The notes under the pieces: model-generated
What the model was told of the DNA's origin: nothing
The model's database searches: none
Seen by the model: only the letters and a program-made list of their open reading frames with translations
Position numbers and translations under genes: made by a program
From: Trichomonas vaginalis G3
Lineage: Eukaryota; Parabasalia; Trichomonadida; Trichomonadidae
Assembly (NCBI RefSeq): GCF_026262505.1
Contig: NC_067204.1
Coordinates: 18,020,165-18,084,164 of the forward strand
Length of the DNA: 64,000 nt
Direction of reading: 5' to 3'
Shown here: piece by piece, positions 51,067-60,291 of the stretch
Layout of the letters: each line of letters starts with the position of its first letter
Position numbering within the stretch: the stretch's first letter is position 1

Positions 51067-53387
51067 CGTTTTATTCATACAACTTTAAATCTCGAACACA
51101 TTTAGAGAGTGAGTATATCATTTTATTCTTGTTTTGAGTTTATTCTGATTCAAAATTGCAGTGAAAACAGAAGTTCACACATCATATCTGAATGTGAGCT
51201 CATCTATACTTATACGATCTCAATACCTCCACTCTAAGCATAAGAGGTGAAGTTATATAAAAATTATCAGATGCGTTGAAGTCTCAAAAGTATTGCCTGA
51301 ATGCTTGTTTCATATTTGTCCAAGTAGTTTCAATGAATAAATGTATTGTTTTTTATAATTTCGATTTATTTTTAGAAAATATTCAATATAAACCTTTATT
51401 GTGTTATTTACATCTCATAAATTCTCTGTCTAAATCATATAAAAGCGCGTTTTACCCCTATGAATCAAGAAATTCATTCAATATTCATGGTATATTTATT
51501 AAATTTATACGATTTACTAATAATCAATATTATATCCTCATAAATAGCAATATATTTTGGTAATCTATGATAATCATATACAATATTTGAAATCAAATTT
51601 TCATTAGTTTAGGTTCCTTGTTAATAGTAAACCATTATATTTATTACTAATAATAAAATCTATGTGTCGTATTGAAATTCAATAAAATTACTTATTCGGT
51701 CCAAAAAAACAAATTAGATAAATTTTTTCTTTTTTTATGTAATTTTTGTTTTTCATTTTTCTCAAGATCCTAAGTTATGTTCTAACTTTTGACATCATAT
51801 CCTATCATGCTAGGCTATATATTATAGCATATCCAAAAGGCAAGGAAATCTATCAGAGAAGCCTTTTTGACCTATCGTTGCCCTACCTCTGTCATAAGAG
51901 TACAAATAGACACAATATATTTTCATACAAGAGTAATAGGGCATATAATCACGAATAAAAAATTCAGCATGAGAGTTTGAAATGAAAAAGTTTCCGACCT
52001 ACTTGAGATTTTCAAGCTGGATCTAAACAAATGAGAGTTACATATAGAGTATATGGATTTTTATACTTTAATATTCAAAAAAGTCTTGAATTTTCAGATG
52101 ATATTTAGAATTTCAAGAATTATACAAAAATTTTAATGCATTTCGCAATGTTGGCTTCTTAATATCGTTTATAATAAGACAAAATATTTCCAAAAAAATT
52201 TAAAAAATTAATTTTGATTTTCAAAAATACAGTTTTTATATGGATAATAACAATTCTGAAATAATTTTGGAAAAATAAAACATCGGTATATTACCTGTAT
52301 TTCCATTTTTTACGTTTCAAGCATGGATTTAATAAAGATTTGCTTAATTTAATTTTGTTATTTATTTATATTCAATGAAATTAAGAAGATTTTGCCTTTC
52401 ATTCCACCATTAAATAGTATTATGCAGTTTCACCGATATGTTCAACATTATCATATTTATTTCAATAGACTATATAAGATTTGTAAAAAATTGGATAATC
52501 AACTAGTATAGTGTGAAGTATGTGTAATGTTTATTCAATATACTAATACTCAAATATTATGATTTAATTTTTCATCTTGATGATTAAGAGATAAAATAGA
52601 AGATTCATGGCAACATTAGTAAACCAAAGAACAAAAAATAAGTTCTGTTCTCAAGAACTATGAAAATTTGATTGTATAAGCTTTATAAACCCTCTCAAAG
52701 AAAAATAATTTTTCTGATCAATTCAAATACTTCAAGTATTACTGAAGATGGATAAAGTAATGAGTTTAGCAGAAAATTTGTGGTTGTTTGGTGAAAAAGA
52801 TGATTTCGATCTATTATGTTGAACAAGTTGCATATGATTGACATATAAAAGCAACGTTTAGAGCAATTGCGTGACTTTTATCCGATTTTTCGGTGGAAAT
52901 TTTTAAAAGGATTTAAAAATGTTTAAATAAAATTCGTAATTTGCTATTCATTTCTTATCGTTGAATAAACAATTAGTGGCCGGGATATATACGAACTGAA
53001 TTTACTTGGGAAATATGTTCCAGAGATTTGGCATGGGAAATACATTTGTGTCACTTTTCTCATTTTCTCTTTAATATTTCTGTGAAAACATTATCTTTTT
53101 ACAAATCATAATTAAATGAAATATATAAAAATTTTTAATCAATATCTTCAATTTTTAATTCAATTTTTTCCATCTTCGATAATTATTAAATAATATAATT
53201 AAATAAATCACTTTAAGAAGAAAATAGAATCCAATTTTTGTGAGGGTTCTCAAAATTTAATCTTAATCATCCCAAATTGTGAGAGGTTTATATTAACCAC
53301 AAAACTGAGAATAAAATTTTAACTAGCATATGATAAGAATTAAATTTCATAAAGTCCAAAATTCACAAGATTTTTATTTAAAATTAA

Positions 53388-55433
53388 ATGTTGAGTCTTA
53401 TCTTAGCATACCGATGTGGCCACTCCCATTTTGCGTCACACTTCAAAAAGAGTGTCAAAAAGCTATCAGAAAATGTTGAAGAAATATATCCAGCATGGCA
53501 ACCAATCAGAATTAAATTTAATTACGACTATATTCGTGATCAAACTAAAGATAAGAAGGGTTGCCAACCAGATAATAAAACAATTGGATGGGGTGGAGCT
53601 GGATATTTTTGCAACAAAGCTGATACACTTAACGAAACACAAAAAGAAGTTTTAATTACTACAATGGAGAATGTCAGACATTACTTAGAGTCAATCTTTA
53701 AAGTAAGACGTCATCCAAATAACAAGTTTGCAGTTAAAGACTGGGAACTTTTCTTCGATGCCCCAGTTAATGAAGCTACAGATTGCGATTTCTTCATGAC
53801 AATCACAGTTAGACCATATGGAGATGATGGAACAATTGCAAGTTCAGCATCGTACGACTTCTTTGAAGATCTTGGACATAGACCTCGCCTTGGAGGTGTC
53901 ATGATCAATGCAAGAACGATTCCAAAAGAAGCACAGAACTATGATTCCTGGAATAATAAGTTCTTTTACCATTGCGTTCATGAAATTTTCCATGCCTTTG
54001 GTATTAGCAATTATGTGTTCGATCACTACCATCCACCGAACTCCTACAAGCCATATGAAAACATGCTTTGCAATATTACAGTCAAAGGAAAGAAGATGAC
54101 ATTCCTGACAACACCATACAGTCACAAATGGGCAGTTAGACATCACGGCCTTGAAGAATATGTCGGCGATAACGGTGTGAAGTGCCCATCAGGTATTGAG
54201 CTCGAGGATATGGGTGGCTACGGCACAGAATACGGACATCCAAAGGCAAGAGTTTATATGACAGATCTTATGGTTGGCTTGTCCATTCAAACCAACGATG
54301 GTCCATATATGAGGTTCACTGATGTTAGTATGGCAATTCTTCTCGATACAGGAAATTATAAAATTAATTATAAGATTGGCCAACCACTTCTTTGGGGAAA
54401 CAAAGATTCATTCGACGGAGAAACATATCTCAAAGATTTTCCAATTCAACCACCACAACTTGCTTTTCCAGAACAATATCAAGGTAAATCATACAGAAAC
54501 ACAGCGTTTGCATGCTTTGATTTCAAATGCACAGGTCCACTAACATATGAAGTACCATACGATTGTGTTGCCTATCCAAGAGCCCATTATTGCAAATTTA
54601 TTGAATTCTACAATCCACAGAGATGGGAAGAAATTGGCTACCAAGATGTATATGATTACATCAGATTTGTTTATCCAAACACAATCTGCAAACCAGGCTA
54701 AGCTGCTTTGAACGCAGTTTCCGGAACAACGAAGTATTCAACAGGATGTATCAACTACAATTTCAACAGTGATAACACAAGTGTTACATTTTCTGCAAAT
54801 GGCAAATATTTTACATGCAATGCTGCTAAAAATGGACAGAATCAATTCTTAGGAACTAAAACTGTTCCATGCCCTGATTTCGAACGATTCAGACGCTCAG
54901 TTCTTCTTTGGGATTCGCACTTCTTGACAAATCCATTCGGAAAACTCAAGATGCAATACACAAATCTCAATGACGGCTCTGAAATCGGTGAAGACGACAT
55001 CGATTTCGGTACTGATCCTGCTCCTAAACCACAACCAGAGCCAAGTTCAGAACAACCAAAGCCACAACCAGAAACAGAACCAGAGCCAAGCTCAGAACAA
55101 CCAAAACCACAGCCAGAACCTCAACCAGAACCAAGTTCAGAAAAACCACCAAAACCACAACCACAACCAGAGCCAAAGCCAAGTCCAGAACCAGAAACAA
55201 AATCACAAACAGAAGCAGTGAAACCAGAAATCACAGCAAATCAAGATACAAAAGATAATGATAGATCGAAAGAAGGCGATAATCAAAAGGAAACTGAAGC
55301 CAAAAGAAAGAGAAACATTTTCATTGGAGTAAGCGTTGCAATAGCCGTCGGTTTTCTCGTATATTACTTCGTTACACGTCCTGAAAAAGTTGGCGAGGAT
55401 TTTTCAGCTCCTCTGAATAGTGATACAGTATAA
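53388..55433 (+). pseudogene. GP63/leishmanolysin-like metalloprotease (M8), interrupted by in-frame TAA
   Basis: Zinc metalloprotease of family M8, in trichomonads a surface protein linked to host interaction. ATG 53388, short hydrophobic N terminus (MLSLILAYRCG), then a pro-region and a catalytic domain with HEIFH at residues 198-202 followed by AFGIS. A candidate third His in YGHPKAR and Met-turn TDLMVG follow near residues 285-300, with several Cys after that. The frame stops at TAA 54699-54701 and then continues in the same frame, without a shift, for 244 codons. This part has more Cys-rich domain, a stalk of PEPSSEQPKPQPE-type repeats, one membrane helix (IFIGVSVAIAVGFLVYY) and a short tail ending at 55433. 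So there is one nonsense codon in an otherwise full-length gene, separating protease from membrane anchor. The final stop overlaps TAAA. Confidence 0.88.
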
Positions 55434-55521
55434 ATATAGTGAAATAAAATGTTGACTTTACGATTATATTATAAATTGTTTATCAATATTAAAAGTTATT
55501 TTTATTAATCAAAGTTTTTTT

Positions 55522-57687
55522 TTAACTGAAGTAATCATCGAGATTTTCATCTTCTTTCTTTTCTTCATCAACATCACCGAAGATTTTTGCATCCTCTTCT
55601 TTGTTTTCCTTCTCTTCTTCCTCACCGAAAGCAGACTTCACGACATTTTCAATCTTTTGATCTTCAGAAGTTCCGAAGTAATCATTCAAGTCTTCTTCCT
55701 CCAAATCCTTCTTCGCTCTGATTTCATCTGCTGGTGCAGATTCGATGATTTCGAGTGGTTCATCGCGAGGATTCTTTTCAGGAAGAGTTGAAGGATCAAC
55801 CCAAGGAACAACCAAACTTGTCTTGTTGATGACTTTTCCGATGATTTGAGAGATTGTTCCTGCCTCAATGTTTGAAGCCTTGACGGAATCAACACCCCAA
55901 ACAACATCACTTTTATCTGGGAGAACGAACTTCTTTGGTGTCTTTCTGATCTCCAAGATATAGTTCTGAGAAGTGTTCGCTGTCAGAAGAGAGTGAATTA
56001 ATCTCGCGCGATCCCTGACATTAATGTTTTGGTCGTAGAAACCTAATGTCAACACGTATTTGACTAATTCAACACTCTCTTTCGGTCTGACGTACAAAAC
56101 TTTCGCACTCAATTCCAATGCGGCCAATTTGACACATGGATCTGAATTTGCGAAATCATTTGTAACTCTTCTTAAAACTTCATGTGCGTATTCAGGAATG
56201 AGTTCGCATTTATCACCGACAATTGACATGACGCATGCTTTAGTTTCACTGTCAGTTATCTTGATGAATGCCTTGAGAAGCTTCTTAAGAATAGAAACAA
56301 CTTCTTCTTTGTCCATTGGATTTGTTGCACCAAAGAGATCATCGTCATCTTTAGATTTCGGTGTTTGTTTTGGCAAGTTTCTCAAAAGAAGACTTAAAAC
56401 ACGAGCTGCCTGGTTAACAACACTTTGTACAGGAGAACTGAGCATCTTGACAATGACATCGATGCATGAAACACTTGAATCTCCTGCTAAAGATGCTGTT
56501 CTTCCAATTGCTTTGACAGCTTCTGTTGCGATGTCTTGGTCAGGGTTGTAGATGTACTGTGACAACTCGCGCATCAAGATGTCACTGTTGGATGGCCTTG
56601 CAAGTTGTGAAAGGACTTGCAACTTCAGTTTCATGATGAAAATTGGTTCATCATCAAATAAGAAAAAGTGACGAATATGAGGAATGAAAGGTTCCGCGTT
56701 ATCCGCAACGAAAGAAGCGATTGACAGCAAAGCAGCGTATGCGGTAGCACTATCGACGTAGAGCAATCTGATGAGTGGCTTTGCAATCAAAGGAACTTTA
56801 AGAGGTGGCGCGCAATAGAAGAAAAGAGAAGCAGCGGCAATAACTACGGAAGGAGTGATGGAAGCGAGAAGTGGTTGTACGCTCTTGATAAGTAAGTCTA
56901 AGTCTGGATCGAGAGAGGCTCCTTCTTCGTCATCTGAGAACCAATCAGCAGATCCTGATGGCTTGGGGAAATTACGGCGGGCGTAGCGCTGGAGCATGTG
57001 CATTGCAATTGCTTGGCCCCATGGATCAAGGCGGTTCAACGCTTGGCAAAGTGTACGGTAGATTGGGTGTAATAAAATATCGCGATCTGGACAGATCTTT
57101 TCTGCTGCATATAATGCACCAGAAATGGTAACAAGCGATTGGTCGTTCAAAAGACGTTGTACAATTGGAATGAGTTCTTCGATGTAATCTGGAGATGTTT
57201 CATTAATTTTAACTACGGCAAGAGCAGCGGCTTTTCGAACATAAGGGGAGAGGTCAAGTGCGCAGCGTGTGACGGAATCGAGTACAATTTCGATAATTTC
57301 TGTATTTCTGATAGATGAAAGAACTTTAAGAGCCATTGCACGAACGATCGGGTCAGAATCTGTGAGAGAACGCTGGAAAGTGTTAACTGACATAAGGGCT
57401 GAATCTGGGTCGTTTTCGGCATAGTGGACTAAGTAAATGTAGGAAAGATGGCGAAGGGCTTCATCTTCAGATGTGATTTCTTGAACAACAAGTGGGAAGA
57501 ATGACGAAACATCTTCGCCTTTGGACATAACTGCAAGAAGAGCTTTGATTCCATTTAATTTGTCTGCAACCTTTGTAGATTGCAAATTGTTTTGGATAGT
57601 TGGAAATAGTTCTAAATTGGATGATTTCTTCGGCTCTTCTGTTGTAGTAGTCGTAACAGACGTGCTTGTATAAGATTCGTACGACAT
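55522..57687 (-). CDS. AP-3 adaptor complex subunit beta
   Basis: Large adaptin of the AP-3 vesicle coat, which sorts cargo from endosomes/TGN to lysosome-like organelles. About 721 residues from ATG 57687 (MSYESYTSTS); the upstream 35 codons of the open frame contain AT-driven sequence and are excluded. The trunk is a chain of HEAT/ARM helices with AP-3 beta hallmarks: STFQRSLTDSDPIVRAMALK, VLSSIRNTEI, DLSPYVRKAAALAVVK, LDPWGQAIAMHMLQRYARRN, an acidic DWFSDDEEG loop, and LGFYDQNINVRDRARLIHSL. The C-terminal 80 residues are a highly acidic hinge (DEEKKEDENLDDYFS). The C-terminal ear is absent, so it is shorter than animal AP-3 beta. It converges on the GP63-like gene 88 bp away. The stop overlaps TAAA. 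Confidence 0.93.
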   Translation of the reverse strand: MSYESYTSTSVTTTTTEEPKKSSNLELFPTIQNNLQSTKVADKLNGIKALLAVMSKGEDVSSFFPLVVQEITSEDEALRHLSYIYLVHYAENDPDSALMSVNTFQRSLTDSDPIVRAMALKVLSSIRNTEIIEIVLDSVTRCALDLSPYVRKAAALAVVKINETSPDYIEELIPIVQRLLNDQSLVTISGALYAAEKICPDRDILLHPIYRTLCQALNRLDPWGQAIAMHMLQRYARRNFPKPSGSADWFSDDEEGASLDPDLDLLIKSVQPLLASITPSVVIAAASLFFYCAPPLKVPLIAKPLIRLLYVDSATAYAALLSIASFVADNAEPFIPHIRHFFLFDDEPIFIMKLKLQVLSQLARPSNSDILMRELSQYIYNPDQDIATEAVKAIGRTASLAGDSSVSCIDVIVKMLSSPVQSVVNQAARVLSLLLRNLPKQTPKSKDDDDLFGATNPMDKEEVVSILKKLLKAFIKITDSETKACVMSIVGDKCELIPEYAHEVLRRVTNDFANSDPCVKLAALELSAKVLYVRPKESVELVKYVLTLGFYDQNINVRDRARLIHSLLTANTSQNYILEIRKTPKKFVLPDKSDVVWGVDSVKASNIEAGTISQIIGKVINKTSLVVPWVDPSTLPEKNPRDEPLEIIESAPADEIRAKKDLEEEDLNDYFGTSEDQKIENVVKSAFGEEEEKENKEEDAKIFGDVDEEKKEDENLDDYFS

Positions 57688-58327
57688 CCGATTTTTTTGC
57701 CAATTTGACACGTCAAAAATTTTATAGATTAAGATTTTTGGATAAAAGCATGAATTTACATTTAAACTCATATCGTTTATCCTGTTGAACATTGAATTTT
57801 CTTTTTTTATTTTATAAATTTGAAATGCTTGTATTATTTGTTAATGATAATATTATCATTAGATTTGTAAGAACTTCGGCTTTATAATTCTATGATATCA
57901 TCTTAAAAATAATCTAATTTTAATAAAATGAACATATGTTTAATATGGAGGGGCAATACAAATATCACTATACATAACATTAGATAGTAAATTGATCTTA
58001 AGTATTTGCTATCATGATATGGCTACCTGTTGAATCAAATATTTTTGAACACGAAATAAACTCAAATTTAACATGCATGCTTGAATGTTTAGTTTGATAA
58101 GAATCACATCTATTTATTGAATAGACAAGAATGATGGAAATTTAGATATTTTATGTAAATACCTTTCCTTTTCAAAATTTTGAAACAATTCAAATTTGAA
58201 AGGTTTGTATTGGAAAACCTTAACAAAAAATCGAAATTCTATCTCCTGTTACTGAGATGGATAGAGAAATACTCCTTTTTATTCAAGATTTGAAATTTAC
58301 TATCGTAAATTTTAGAAAATTCAATTT
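57688..58327. other. AT-rich spacer between divergent genes
   Basis: Contains the 5' flanks of the AP-3 gene and of the membrane-protein remnant; no distinct motif recognised. Confidence 0.5.
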
Positions 58328-59274
58328 ATGAGTGAAGAAGATGATAATTTAGTTATATTGGCTGGAAGAATATCAAGCAGATGTAGTTTCTCTATCTTCC
58401 CTGGCTGTAATAGAGCTTCAAATATTTCCATTTTCATTATTGGCATTTTTCTCTTAATTCCATATTCATATACAGCATCATCATTGATCAGACAGAGAAT
58501 AGCAAATAATCAGATAAAATACGATCATAGCATATTCTTTTGTTGGTCAAATATCATTTTTTCAGTTACATTTATGTTAATTAACTGTTCATTTATCAAT
58601 TTACTCTCAGTACAAAGTATGCAATGCATTAATCTGATGCATTCAGTTCGAAACTTACAATTATTCTCAGAAATTGCGTATTTTATAGATGTATCAAAAG
58701 TACTTATTATTTTTGGCATCTTTGGGGCCAAAATCATATTCATAATATCATGCAGTATGGAATATGCGTTATAACAATTATTCCTCTTATCTCATATTAT
58801 TATACAATTCCTTATATTACGTCTTTTTATGAAAACTATGTCATGGGATCTCCAATGCTTTATATTCATATATTTATCATTGTGATAAGCTTTACAGTAT
58901 TGACTTCAAGTTTCATTTTTTCAGATCTTAAGCAATTGTTGCATCCATCTAGGGAGAGTAGGCTTAAAGTATCTTTATTTCTTCTACCATTGGCATTATT
59001 CGTTCATATTAACTTCGGAACATGAATTAATTCAAATTATGTTTATTTTCATTTGTATCCTGGACTAGAGAATGAAAGCTATTATAAATCAGATGTATCT
59101 GTAAATATGTTATTCGAAGTCTTATATATGGTATATGTTTGCCTTTGATACCCATTAATGAGTTATGTTGTCTTGAGAATTTTATACCTATTATCGGCGC
59201 AAATAGATATAAAAGAACCTGATGTAGCAACTGAAGCAAATGATGGTGTTTTAGATGCAGCTTTTGCAGTTTAA
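58328..59274 (+). pseudogene. Multi-pass membrane protein remnant
   Basis: ATG 58328 (MSEEDDNLVILAGR), preceded by TTCAATTT. The first frame gives three hydrophobic segments (IFIIGIFLLIPYSY, IIFSVTFMLIN, VLIIFGIFGAKIIFIIS) and ends at 58774. The next frame picks up near 58750 (CVITIIPLISYYY, IHIFIIVISFTVL, LFLLPLALFVHI), is stopped by TGA after FGT at about 59024, and continues in phase (INSNYVYFHLYPGLENESYY). It meets a second TGA after MVYVCL and runs on to a TAA near 59274 (SAQIDIKEPDVATEANDGVL). One frameshift plus two nonsense codons, about 315 residues and six or more membrane helices. It could be a Frag1/PGAP2-type or other polytopic protein; not assigned. Confidence 0.65.
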
Positions 59275-60291
59275 TAGAATCGAAATGTTACTGTTTATAT
59301 TGATAAATGATCTTTCTTATCAAGGTATAACTTTGCTAAGGCAGTTCTACACTTTTTTGCTTTGAACCGTAACCAACCAGATTTCTGATTTCGTACCGGT
59401 CTATCCATATTGTTGGACAAGATTGATTTATTATATTTGGTCTTTACAGTTATATTTTTAGCTCTAATTAAAATTTGGTCGGCAAAAAGATATGGAGAAA
59501 TGAAAATAAACTCACTTATTTGAAATAATTAATATAAATAGATTATAATTATGATTTATTAAATTTTTATATTTGATCTCCATCCTGAAATCAAGTTGAA
59601 TAGGAATTTCAAAAATATGAGTAACCAGAGATAACTTAAAATGTTACTGTAGATCTTTCTGATAAAATCTTAATCTGTTTATCACAATAAGTTAGGTTTT
59701 AATTAGAATAACCGAAGGAAGAAAAATTCAATCAAGTTCTAAAAATCTTAATAATTAGCTTGAGGAAGCCATATTAAACTCCATTATAGGATAAATATCT
59801 TATATTAATTTGTAGATGGGCCAGAGGCCACATAAACCATGTGATTTATAGAAGATAAAACCTTACAAATTAAAAATGCATACTATTCAATTTTGAATGG
59901 ACTCAAGCCAATCTCGTCTGACCAAATTATACTGTCATGGCAAATTAGATCAAATTATTACGAGAATAAAAATTTCAAACCGCAACATAGCTTACAAAAT
60001 TTTGAATGCTTTTTATCAATTCTTAAATTTGAGTTCACAACATCCGAATATTATTAAATTTTGTGTAACTAGTGATATACAAACTACTTGCTCAGGTGAG
60101 GTGACGGATTTCCTCAGCCATAAAATTTTACTTCCTTCATCTACCATATTATTTTTACGGGCTTCCAATGCCAAATTATATTCCCACAAAAATTGCTTGG
60201 ATAAAACTTGATTTCTAATCGTTTTTATCGTTTCATCGACCATCAAAATTGAATACTCTGAGCGGTTTGCTTTTTCGAATTACTTTTATTG
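59275..60291. other. Spacer upstream of PPDK, with a doubtful minus-strand ORF
   Basis: AT-rich. A minus frame from ATG 60243 to 60016 (MVDETIKTIRNQVLSKQFLW, then ALEARKNNMVDEG) has protein-like charge, and TTCAATTTTG lies before its ATG. However, it turns hydrophobic and stops after 75 codons; it could be a gene fragment. An opposite-strand frame over the same DNA (59897-60211) is less convincing. Confidence 0.4.

Larger units (their letters stand above)
48323..53387. other. 5.1 kb gene-poor AT-rich DNA with two hairpins
   Basis: No gene supported. A minus frame at 50598-50867 (89 codons) has some polar composition but no start context or domain. Two hairpins are listed separately. Confidence 0.5.

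Noticed and set aside
59897..60211. Plus-strand 104-codon frame before PPDK
   Set aside because: Composition is AT-driven and the opposite strand looks slightly more protein-like; neither is convincing.
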